Positions 26,264 through 36,195 of a DNA stretch of 64,000 nucleotides are shown piece by piece. Position numbers and translations under genes: made by a program. The notes beneath the pieces are model-generated. The model did no database searches. It had not been told where the DNA came from and was given only the letters and a program-made list of their open reading frames with translations. Position 1 is the stretch's first letter. Each line of letters starts with the position of its first letter. Source of the DNA: Brienomyrus brachyistius (Eukaryota > Chordata > Actinopteri > Osteoglossiformes > Mormyridae); NCBI RefSeq assembly GCF_023856365.1, contig NC_064540.1, positions 11,905,691 to 11,969,690 on the forward strand, given 5' to 3'.

Positions 26264-26779
26264 TATACTACATCGCTAAAAGTTTAAGGACACCCCTATT
26301 AATTAGAGGAACTGTGTCATTTCATCACACCAATTGCTGACGTTGTTTAAGCACACAGTCACACAACCTCCTGCAGCAAACATTAGCAGCAGAATGGATG
26401 GCCACACAGAGCAGGTTAGTGACATTTCCACTTGGCACCATCATAGGACGGCATCTTTCCCACATGTCAGTTCACCACAGTTCTGCCCTGCTAGACCTGC
26501 CCTGTCCAGTGCAAAGTGACTGTGAAGTTGCACCATCTGAAAGCAAATGGTCGGCCACACAGACTCAACAGAAAGGGACCTGCTCATCCAACACACATAC
26601 CCAACCTGAATGGCAGCAAATCTCACCATCAATGATCAAGCAATCTAATGTAATGCCTTCCCATAATAGAGGAGGCTATTCTAATGACAACAGGCTGACC
26701 AGCTTCATATTAATAACCTTGATTTCAGAATGAGATGTTGGACGAGCTGGTATCCAGAGATATTTCGCCATATAGTGTA
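26264..26779 (+). mobile_element. Internally deleted Tc1-like element
   Basis: The left end TACTACATCGCTAAAAGT and right end TTTCGCCATATAGTGTA are Tc1-like inverted termini flanked by TA. The interior keeps a short piece of transposase-like sequence (ISTWHHHRTASFPHVSS) but lacks the catalytic region, so this is a non-autonomous derivative of about 516 bp. Confidence 0.75.
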
Positions 26780-27347
26780 TGATTTGTATTTAATATCTGT
26801 GTAATTTGCTTTGTGCTTATCTGGGTTTGTGTTGATTTTGTTTTGAAAGTGTGAACCCTGACTTTACCGTTAAATAAGGAATTTGACTCCATACTGTATC
26901 ATACCCTATCTGCAGATGTAATTGACATTAACCAGATGACTGATAGGGGTTGCTATTATAGTCCTGACATGTGGAAAAGAACAAGCATCTCTACCTCTGG
27001 AGAGGAAACAGGAATACCAGCTTCGGTGTAATGCTTCCTGCATTCTTCTCATCCCTTTGAAGAATCTGAATTTCTCATCTATGTTTTGTCTGTTTTTGCA
27101 GTTTTTCTAAAACGTTTGCCTGTTTCGTGGTCTGTTACCAGACATTTGTTTTCCTGACTTGTGAGGCAATTGACAGTACAGAAGCGTGACCGTAATGGCT
27201 CCACAATGCAGAAACTACATTAACAACAAGGCCAGATAATAAGCTATTTTAACTGGATGTCGTGCTGTCAGAAAGAACGGCATCGTATTTCCAGGACAAC
27301 CCAGTGATCTGGTCCGCCTACTAAACCATACTCATCCCACACTCACC

Positions 27348-27700
27348 CATCCATCCATTTTCCAAACCGCTTATCCTATTGGGTCGCGGGGGGTCCGGAG
27401 CCTATCCCGGAATCAATGGGCACGAGGCAGGGAACAACCCAGGATGGGGGGCCAGCCCATCGCAGGGCACACTCACACACCATTCACTCACACATGCACA
27501 CCTACGGGCAATTCAGCAACTCCAATCAGCCTCAGCATGTTTTTGGACTGTGGGGGGAAACCGGAGTACCCGGAGGAAACCCCACGACGACACGGGGAGA
27601 ACATGCAAACTCCGCACACATGTGACCCAGGCGGAGACTCGAACCCGGGTCCCAGAGGTGTGAGGCGACAGTGCTAACCACTGCACCACCATGCCGCCCC
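27348..27700 (-). mobile_element. tRNA-derived SINE, copy B, full length
   Basis: Reverse-strand copy of the same SINE as copy A. The tail (CATC)n is at the left and the tRNA-like head with GACTCGAACCCGGGTCCC (reversed B box) at the right. It is flanked by a perfect 12-bp duplication CCCACACTCACC (27336-27347 and 27701-27712), which marks it as a complete and fairly young insertion. ORFs inside are open by chance. Confidence 0.92.
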
Positions 27701-27859
27701 CCCACACTCACCAACTTGTACAATTTCTAGAAGTACTGGATACATCACCTGGAAATGTAAATTCACTTGAATGCTGTCAGTCCTTGTTGTGATATGTAGG
27801 TCTGAAAGTTCTTATTCATTCAGTGCACATTCTACTATTTGTCAATTTTCAGATGTCAT

Positions 27860-27985
27860 CCATCCATCCATCCATTTTCTGTAACTGCTTGTCCTATTCA
27901 GGGTTGTGGGGGGTCCACAGCCTGTCCCGGAGCCTATGGGGGCAAGTCAGGAAACAACCTAGGATGGGGCGCCAGTCCATTATAG
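27860..27985 (-). mobile_element. 5'-truncated SINE, copy C
   Basis: Only the 3' part of the SINE is present: (CATC)n, then GTCCTATTCAGGGTTGTGGG, then GATGGGGCGCCAGTCCATTA. A perfect 10-bp duplication CAGATGTCAT flanks it (27850-27859, 27986-27995), so it was truncated at insertion and not by later deletion. Confidence 0.9.
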
Positions 27986-28374
27986 CAGATGTCATTTATA
28001 TTAACTATATCGTTTTATATGTTGATTTATATTTATAATATAAATAAATATTTATATTCTTTTATTTCTCTTTTGCACTATGACCAAAATTTTCTATGAC
28101 ATAACAGTGGAAACTAAGATTCACTACATTCACACACATACAAACACATACGCACACACACATATACATACCTACACAAACACATTCACACAAGCACACA
28201 TACAGACACAAACAAACACACAGTTGAAAGTGAACCTTGGCCAGCAATCCTGAAGCGCTTCATGTGACAAATCTCGCTAAATGAAAACACAGCAGCCTAA
28301 AGAAAACATTATTAGGACCCTACTTTACTGACTCCCCATATCTCCAAAATATCTATACAAAAATTATTACAATT

Positions 28375-28610
28375 TTACATTTTTTCCAATCATTTTCACA
28401 CTTGTCTCAATACCATGTCCACTTTTTCCAAACACTTAACACATGCACCATGCCATTGGACTATGTGAGCTAAACTATGTGCACTTTTGTATTGCACTGA
28501 CACAATATGCATTCAATCACCACTTCCCCCAAATTTCATAAATACTTCTCTCAGTCAGTGTTCGCCACCAGGAAAATTTTGTACAACCACAGCTGATTTT
28601 TCAGACGTTA
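28375..28610. repeat. Dispersed repeat R, copy 1
   Basis: Shares long near-identical stretches with 33729-33961, such as CAATACCATGTCCACTTTTT and CACTTTTGTATTGCACTGAC. It is related to 34765-35080. It ends exactly where the IS630-like transposon begins. Probably the end of another DNA element; family not recognised. Confidence 0.8.
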
Positions 28611-29157
28611 CAGTTTTTTTCAGTCACTAACAAGCATTTGTCCAACCAAGTGTCACATTTTCAATACTCTTAATACAATGTGCACAGCATCAGTCTGTTG
28701 TGGCCATACCATTCACACATTTCATGTCGTTTTCACACAATATGCAGTTAATCAACACATTTCTACAATGCTTACATTTTATAAACAGACAAGCTATACC
28801 CAGCACCAAAATTATGGGTCATTTTTGTCTTATTTAGAAATGTTAACACACAACATACCACAATATAAACAACAATATTCCAAGCCTTAGCTACAGTACA
28901 AAACCTCTACCTCTACTTCTGCAATAATATCAGCTCAAAAACAACACATCAGCTCAAAAATAAGCTGATAATTAACAAACAATTCAATAACTGACACACA
29001 GCTGATTTATGTTGGGTAATTTGGGCCAATCACAGCTGATTCTAGACTGGATTTCAGAGGCAGGTGCTGAAGTTTTTTTTTATTACATTGACATATATAA
29101 AAGGAGGACCTTGAGGAGTGTTTTTGGAAGCATACACAAGAAAAAACAAATAAAGTA

Positions 29158-30787
29158 ATGTCTGGAAGAGGCCCATGTAGAGGCCCAGGCCCAGGCCCAG
29201 GCCCAGGCCCAGGCCCAGGCCCAGACCCAGACCCAGACCCAGACCCAGACCCATGTAGAGGCCCAGACCCAGACCCATGTAGAGGCCCAGGCCCAGGCCC
29301 AGGCCCAGGCCCAGGCCCAGGCCCAGACCCAGACCCAGACCCAGACCCAGACCCATGTAGAGGCCCAGACCCAGACCCATGTAGAGGCCCAGGCCCAGGC
29401 CCAGGCCCAGGCCCAGGCCCAGATGTAAGAATGCATGGTGGTGGCATTCCAAGGGCTGAAAGAGCAGTAGTCAGTGATTAAATACGTGCAACTATCATTG
29501 ATCATACAATCAACCCCGGTCTTTCACTAAGAGAGGCTGGTGAAGTAGTACAGCCCAATCTGAGGTGATTATTCCTAAGCTGACCACGATTGCCTCCATT
29601 ATACGTGTCTTTCAAGAAGACAACAGGTAAGTACTGCATTTTACTTGGATTGTTTTTATTCTCACTCGGCATGTCAATACGGCCATACAGTAATGTATGT
29701 TTACTGTGTTTTTCTGTAATTCCAAAGGATGCAACGTCTTCCTCCCCCTGGGGGAAGAGGGAAGCTCCTCAGTAACGATCAAGAGCTTGCTATTGTAGAA
29801 ATGGTTGTAGCCAATAATGCAATAAAATTGCATAAAATTCTAACTATAATTGTGGAGGAACATGGGATGTTTCACAATCTCAATAGCATCAGCCTCACAA
29901 CTATTACTCTGGCATTGTCCAAACAGAGTACGGATGAGGCAGCTCTACACTGTTAACTTTGAAAGGAATAATGACAGAGTCAAGGAGCTCCGGTTACAAT
30001 ATGTCCAGGTAGTGTAATGTATATTCAATGTCTAGTTCTACAGTAAACTTACTGTAAGATATAAGTATACATATAGGTAAGCTATACGTAATAGGTTACA
30101 GTACAGTATATGGTGACATGAATTTGCATAAACTTTGTTTCAGAGAGTTATGGAGTAGGAGGCCAATCAGGCCCCTCATGAATTCATCTACATAGATGAG
30201 GCAGGATTCAATCTAGCCAAAAGGCATCGGCGTGGATGGAATATTATAGGAAAAAGGGCCACGGTTGTAGTGCCATGATATCACAATGTGTGCTACAATT
30301 GCAGATACTGGATTGGTCCTTCATAGATCTCAGGTTGGACCCTACAATAGCGAGCGCCTCTTTGCCTTTTTGAATGATCTTCACCAGCACCTGGTTCCAG
30401 AGCACAGATCAGGAGGGAGCTAACATGAGGACCTTTGTCATCACCTGGGACAATGTGGCTTTCCATCACTCTCAAGCGATCAGAACATGGTTTGAAGTCC
30501 ACCCAAGACTGGTCCGTCTCTTCCTTCCACCCTATTCACCTTTCCTCAATCCCAAAGAGGAGTTAATTTCTGCATGGAGGTGGAAGGTTTATGACCATCA
30601 GCCACATGACCAGATGTCTCTCCTTGATGCCATGGATGCTGGCTGCAGGGACATCGCAGCTGAAGACAGCCAAGGGTGGATCCATCATGCCAAGTAGTTT
30701 TATCCCAGGTGAATCACCTTGGATGACATCAGATGCGATGTTGACGAAAGCATGTGGCCTAACCCCGAAGATCGCCAAAATTAGATA
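29158..30787 (+). pseudogene. Intron-containing IS630-like transposase, disrupted
   Basis: Exon 1 starts at 29158 (MSGRGPC), carries the Pro-rich minisatellite and runs with stops to a GTAAGT donor near 29629. Exon 2 is about 29728-30008; exon 3 starts near 30145. Exon 3 shows DDE_3 features: FIYIDEAGFNLAKRHRRGW (first Asp region), VITWDNVAFHHS (second Asp region), PPYSPFLNPKEELISAWRW (catalytic Glu region), and near the end the CDVDESMWPNPEDRQN tail seen in fish members. Several in-frame stops and frameshifts prevent a full product. Similar fish proteins are usually named after the IS630 39 kDa protein. Element 2 carries a second disrupted copy. Confidence 0.8.
29176..29423. repeat. CCCAGG/CCCAGA minisatellite in transposase exon 1
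   Basis: Hexamer arrays CCCAGG and CCCAGA alternate in blocks separated by CCATGTAGAGG. The block pattern repeats about every 105 bp, with two full copies and a partial third. Because the unit is 6 bp, four frames stay open (PG/PD, LG and AW dipeptides), giving four spurious-looking ORFs of 107-146 codons. In the transposase frame the product is Pro-Gly and Pro-Asp repeats. Confidence 0.95.
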
Positions 30788-31385
30788 ATATTGTGGGGGT
30801 TTTTTTTGTGTGTGTGTGTGTGTGTGTGTCCCCCTTCATCTGATCTTTTTGTGTCTCCCCTGAGTGTATTTTGTGTTTGTTCTTGTATGTTTCATGAATA
30901 TTTTGTTTGCTGTAAGCAATACAGTAAAACTTGTATACAGTAAAGGGGAAAAAAACTGATTTGCTTTTTCCTGGAATGATTTAGAATGTGAACATTAGAT
31001 GTGGACATACAGTTCCCAACCAAGAAATATAGTGTAAAGACGGTGCACTGCATGTAATTGCCAAACAAAGTCTATGTAGTTTTCGTAATGCCAACGATTG
31101 CCAGTATTTTGAAACCTGGTGCACTTGTGAACTGAAAACATGTTATTGTTTGACAGAATAATTTCATTTTGAGTCAGATTTCCAATGTTTTGGTAAAGTT
31201 AGTGTGTGCAGAGAAAGGTGTATTGTATTTTGAAATTAAGTGCTAGTGTATATTTAACAAAATGTGTTTTTTGAGAAAATTAACCATTTGGCCAGTTGTG
31301 TTTTGTAGTTGTGTGTCTGTGTTAAGTGTTTGGAAAAAGTATCGGAAGTACTGGTAGGTGCTTGTTAGTGATTGAAAAAAAACTG

Positions 31386-32820
31386 ATAAACTGGCTGCGA
31401 TACAGTATCGCTGTATACGGTGAAAATGTGCATCCCTGTTCGCACACTTCAGTTTCTTCTCTATGCATCCAGTCAACAGCAACGACAACAAACTGTCTAT
31501 TCATGAGCATTTGCTTTTAGTCATTATACTGTCCTCACTGCCTTTATGAAGGAATGTGTGATGCTGTCCCTGTGAGTCAATTTTATACTAGTGTATGAAA
31601 GCCCACTGACTACATACCAGTTCCAGAAAGTCCAGCTGTTTTCAATGCTCACAGGAACGAGGACTTTAAATAAAGATGGGCGTTGATGTTTCTTGTGTTT
31701 ATTCATAACCTGCAATGTTCAGGAAGAGTGTTTTTTCCAAAATGATTTTCCATTAAAGGGGGCTTGATATCCGCTGTACAATGGAAAAACCAACAAATTT
31801 TGCCAGTTAGGAACAGAAATAAATGTGTCAGGAGTATGTTTCATCAGCTTTCCAGATGAACGTTTTGGAGAGCTGCCATTGCCTTTCAGCCTTTTGCATG
31901 TCCGGCAATGGAAAAAAGTTTGTTTTCAATTAAAGGAAACTCTGCTTCGCTGCGCGAAATATGTGATGAAATGCGGCTGTCATACTTTCTTCCTTAAAAC
32001 GTTGAACACAGTCCAATTGAGAGAAAGTTCAAGGAGCATCAGGGATTAATTGTGCGCTGTGATCACACAGTAAACAAACAGTGCTAGCTGCATGCTGAGA
32101 AAGGCTGCGAGGGCTCTGTTAAAATAAGCCTTGGTGTCAGGCCATCCAACTTTTGTTCCTGGTCACAGTCTCCTTCTTCCTCCTCTTCTTGTTTTATAAT
32201 TAAAAATATTAATAGATAGAATTGAGAATGCTCATACGGCTGTACAATAACCTGTAGCTTTAATCACAACATCTTTAGTAACAGCTCTCTCTATGCTGGA
32301 CCAGTCTACTAACCATTTTCACATCATGATTGCTGCTTCTAAGTTGTATAAATGTTCTGGTGAATGTTTCCACTCTGCTCCTCAGTAATGGGGACAAATT
32401 GGATATCTGCTGCATTCCCAGAGGTATGAACTTCTCTGCAGAAGTAATTTATCAAGTCCAAAACTAAGTACGATCCTCACCCTGGGGCTCCTCTGTCTGT
32501 GGCAGTTTGGGATCTTCCTTGCACCAGTCCACCAGAGTATTACAACCAAATTTACAGTAAGACAAAATGCTAACATGTTACCTGTCTGCTCTCCACTAAT
32601 TATCTTATCATTCTCTCCATGGGTCACCAGTGTCCATTTATCATATTAATAACTGCATTCTCCAGATACATCAGCAATCATTCTGGTGCATTTTAAGTTC
32701 CACAGTTCACCTGTGTGTCCTAACTTCTTAAACTCCAAATTGTCCCCTCTGAATGTAACTTGCTTCACCTGTTAGTAAATTTGCTATGGCAGTCAAAATG
32801 GTATACCCTTGTTCGTTGAC
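31386..32820. other. No gene recognised
   Basis: AT-rich intergenic DNA between the IS630-like element and the Tc1 relics. Only short ORFs, none with splice or motif support. Confidence 0.4.
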
Positions 32821-32849
32821 ATGAGTGAGGAATATGGACTAATGAATCT

Positions 32850-33278
32850 ACATTTGAAATATTAGGGTCCATCTGTAATGTACTGGTAAGATGCAAAGAG
32901 TGAGAGTGCCTGAGATCCTCATGTGGGAATCCGACTGTCAAGCATGCAGGTGGCAGTGTTGTGGTCTGGGGTTGTTTTACTGGCGACAGAGTTGGTGATC
33001 TTTGTCAAATCCATGGCATGTCACCCAGCATGGCTGTCATGGCAAACTGCAAAGACATGCCATGCCATCAGGATTATTGCTTTTTGACCAGTACTTAATT
33101 CATTCGTAAGATCATAACCCAAAACATACCTCAAAAACATGCAACAACATGAGCTGGCCTGCCCAGTCTCCAGATCTCAGTCCCATGGAACTGGCATGGG
33201 ACAAACATGGCAGGAGAGTCACAGCAGAGCTGCCCACAAACACCCCACATCTCTGGGATTTTCTGCATAAGAACTGAG
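32850..33278 (+). pseudogene. Tc1-like transposase relic (C-terminal half)
   Basis: The + strand reads, with frame breaks, CGNPTVKHAGGSVVVWGCF, NPKHTSKTCNNM and WPAQSPDLSPMELAWD, all typical Tc1 transposase blocks including the second Asp and the Glu region. The N-terminal half and both ends are missing. Confidence 0.8.
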
Positions 33279-33282
33279 AATA

Positions 33283-33734
33283 TACACTATATTGCCAAAA
33301 ATATTGGGACACCTGCCTTTACACACAGATGAACTTAATACATGGAGTTGGCCCATCCTTTGCAGATAAAACACCTTCAGCTCTTCTGGGAAGGCTGTCC
33401 GCAAGATTCAGGAGAGTGTTTACGGGAATTTTTGACCATTCTTCCAGGAGAGCATTTGTGAGGTCATGCACTGATGTGGTACGAGAAGGCCTGGCTCGCA
33501 GTCTCCGCACTAATTCATCCCAAAGGTGTTCTATCGGGTTGAGGTCAGGGCTCTGTGCAAGCGAGTCAGGTTCCTCCACACCAGACTCACTCATCCACGT
33601 CCTGATGGACCTTGCTTTGTGCACTGGTGCACAGTTATATTGGAACAGGAAGGGGTCATCGTCAAACTGTTCCCACAAGGTTGGGAGAATGAAACAGGCA
33701 AAAATGGCTTTGAATGCTGCAACATTAAAGTTTT
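33283..33734 (-). pseudogene. Second Tc1-like element, truncated, reverse strand
   Basis: The terminus TACACTATATTGCCAAAA at 33283 is a Tc1-type end. The reverse strand encodes QYNCAPVHKARSIRTWMSES, LAQSPDLNPIEHLWDELVRR and NTLLNLADSLPRRAEGVL, the C-terminal half of a Tc1 transposase with the catalytic Glu region intact. The N-terminal half is absent. Similarity stops near 33730, where repeat R begins, so the break is at that junction. Confidence 0.85.
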
Positions 33735-34100
33735 TTCCAATCATTTTAACGCATCTCAATACCATGTCCACTTTTTCAAAACACTTAACACACGCACTAT
33801 ACCAATGGACTATGTGAGCTAAATTATGTGCACTTTTGTATTGCACTGACACAATATGCATTCAATCACCACTTCCCCCAAATTTCATAAATACTTCTCT
33901 CAGTCAGAGTTCCCCACCAGCAAAACTTTGTACAACCACAGCCGACTTTTCAGACGTTTAGATAATCTGTTCAAAACAGTTAACTTTCAGGTCAAAACCT
34001 AATGAAATTTAGAGCACTGTAAATTGAAATGTGCTGCATTTTGACAGACAAAGGACACTATGCACTTGCACTAAAACATATAATTATGCTTTTAAAAAAC
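33729..34100. repeat. Dispersed repeat R, copy 2
   Basis: Near-identical to 28375-28610 up to CAGACGTT, then continues with TTAGATAATCTGTTCAAAAC, which is missing from copy 1 because the IS630-like element starts there. This copy may represent the unoccupied site. Confidence 0.8.
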
Positions 34101-34469
34101 AAATAACAAAGGGAGGGTTTTTACAGTGATTAAAGTGAAAAAACAGGACAGTCCAAAACAGGGGTTGGACACAAGGGTGTGGATACATAGTGCAATGTGC
34201 AGAAAGAATTTTTCTCATGGCATACAATTACATTTCATTAAACACTTCTAATTTCACAGATGTAACTGAACACTAGCAGGCATTGTGTAATTCTGCAGGG
34301 TATTGAAAACATGGATCCCTCTAGTGGACATGCCACATATTAATTTTTTTCCACTCCCCCCCCCCCTTCTTCAGAGGACAACTTTATTTTAAATTAAAGT
34401 TACAGTGTAAAGATATTCAATTCCACTGTGGCCACCCCGAACTCACCCGCGCTACTACCATGATTATGC

Positions 34470-34616
34470 AAATAAATAAATAAATAAATAAATAAATAGA
34501 TAAAATTAAATAAAATAAAAAAGGCTGAGGAGGACAGAGAAACAACAATCATAACAATAACAGACATTAATTACCACGGGGAGAAGAAAAATAATAATAA
34601 TAATAATAATAATAAA
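34470..34616. repeat. (AAAT)n and (AAT)n microsatellites
   Basis: (AAAT)n at 34470-34498 and (AAT)n at 34588-34616, 90 bp apart in AT-rich DNA. Confidence 0.9.
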
Positions 34617-34764
34617 GCCACATATTACAAAGATTTTCATCAGTTTATCCAGTACAGGACACAAAACAAACAAACTATGTGGATGTAAATTGAGCCCCTT
34701 CACAAGGTGGACAAATTATACAATATCTGGATGGTAGGAGGAGACTAAAGTGCCTGGAGGAAAT

Positions 34765-35080
34765 TTCCAGACTTGTTTCAGTGCCATGTCCCCTTTTTCA
34801 AAACACTTAACATGCACCATATGTGAACTAAATTGTATATACTTTTGCATTGCTTTCATACAAAATACATTCAATCACCACTTCTTCCAAAATTCATGAA
34901 TGCCTCTCTAGGTGTTCAACAGAGCAAAATACTGTACAACTGCAGCGATTTGTTTTAAACATTTAGATACTCAGTTCAAAACTGGACAAAATTCAGGTCA
35001 CTGTAGATGGGAACATGCTGTATTTTGACAGAAATGAAACTACGTGCACATGAAATAAGACAGATTATTCTGATTTTAGC
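34765..35080. repeat. Dispersed repeat R, copy 3 (diverged)
   Basis: Shares with copies 1 and 2 stretches such as TTTTTCAAAACACTTAACA, CATTCAATCACCACTTC and, with copy 2, CTGTATTTTGACAGA-like sequence. More diverged, hence older. Confidence 0.7.
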
Positions 35081-35528
35081 AAAAGTTCATTTAGTTTTTT
35101 TGGTTTTAGTTCTTACAATGTATATAAAAATGGTCATATTTCCATTGGAATGTACGTGCATTTAGGTCAAATTTTAATGTAGCTGTTGCTGAAGGGATTT
35201 TTCCACTATTACTTCTGTATGTTATTATTTTTTTAGTTTTGTAATGCGATACTAAACTATGAAGAAATAGAGGATTCAGAAATTTGTTTATTAGTTTATT
35301 GAACCCCAAATCAGAAAAGGTTTGGGCAGTATGAAAAATGCAAATTAAAAAAAAAGAAAGCAGACAAATTAGTGATTCTGAAATTGAATTTTATTTAATT
35401 GCAGACAGTATGAATCCAAGATATTTCATGCTTTGTCTGGTCAGCTTCTTTCATTTGTTAATATGCATCTGTCCCTGCATTTCAGGCCTACAGCACATTC
35501 CAAAGAAAGGCAGAACGGTGAAGCATTC

Positions 35529-36153
35529 TGTCACACCCACGCAGGCGGGATTGAGCACCGGCAGGTGATCTCCGGTCGATCACCCCGCTACTTAAGATCA
35601 GCTGTAACAACCTTTCCTTGCCAAGTATTGCTGCCGTTATCTTAATGAGGCTTATCGAGCACTTTCTTTGTCTCCCGTTCACCCTGTTCGTCCTGCCTGC
35701 CTACCCGCTCCGTCCTGCCTCCCCGCTCCGTCCTGCCCGCCCGCTCCGTCCTGCCTGCCCGCTTCGTCCTGCCTGCCCGCTTCGTCCTGCCTGCCCACTT
35801 CGTCCTGCCTGCCCGCTTCGTCCTGCCTGCCCGCTCCGTCCTGCCTGCCCGCTCTGTCCTGCCTGCCCGCCTGCTCCGTCCTGCCTGCCCGCTTCGTCCT
35901 GCCTGCCTGCCCGCTCCGTCCTGCCCGCCCACTCCATCCTGCCCCACTGCCCTCTTGAGCCTGGTCCTCCCTGCCTCTCGTCTCCTCGTCCCGTCCTTTG
36001 GTGTAGGACTCATCCCCGGAACTCGACCCTGGCCTGTGACCCGACCACCAGACTGGATTGCCCCCCTGGATTTGTTTGTACCTGGCTTCCCTAATAAACC
36101 CGACTCTTCCTGCATCTTGGGGTCTGCCTTCTCCATTTTCGCCATGTGTCACA
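35529..36153 (+). mobile_element. Solo LTR of an LTR retrotransposon (625 bp)
   Basis: It starts TGTCACACCCACGC and ends ATGTGTCACA, that is TG...CA. It is flanked on both sides by a perfect 5-bp duplication CATTC (35524-35528, 36154-36158). An AATAAA at 36093-36098 about 55 bp before the end fits an LTR R-U5 layout. There is no internal gag/pol, so it is a solo LTR left by recombination between two LTRs. The family (gypsy-like versus other) is not determined. ORFs of 70-170 codons inside come from the minisatellite. Confidence 0.88.
35690..35945. repeat. 18-bp minisatellite inside the solo LTR
   Basis: About 13 units resembling GTCCTGCCTGCCCGCTTC, with C/T changes and one or two units lengthened by CCTG. 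Stop-free in several frames on both strands. Confidence 0.92.
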
Positions 36154-36195
36154 CATTCACCACTTTGTAATGCTGTCATTTCTTCTCATAATACT

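Larger units (their letters stand above)
28611..31385 (+). mobile_element. IS630/Tc1-superfamily transposon, element 1 (2.78 kb)
   Basis: Terminal inverted repeats: the left end begins CAGTTTTTTTCAGTCACTAA (28611) and the right end, read in reverse from 31385, begins CAGTTTTTTTTCAATCACTA. They match over about 33 bp with few changes. The left flank is TTA, the right ATA, consistent with a worn TA duplication. Inside is a three-exon transposase pseudogene (29158-30787). The element inserted into or beside repeat R. Confidence 0.85.

Noticed and set aside
29007..29505. Reverse-strand ORFs of 132-146 codons with LG, AW and PG repeats
   Set aside because: By-products of a 6-bp minisatellite; the transposase frame is the forward one.
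35618..36179. Repeat-rich ORFs on both strands, superficially CRISPR-like array
   Set aside because: The 18-bp units are directly tandem without spacers and lie inside an LTR of a vertebrate genome.
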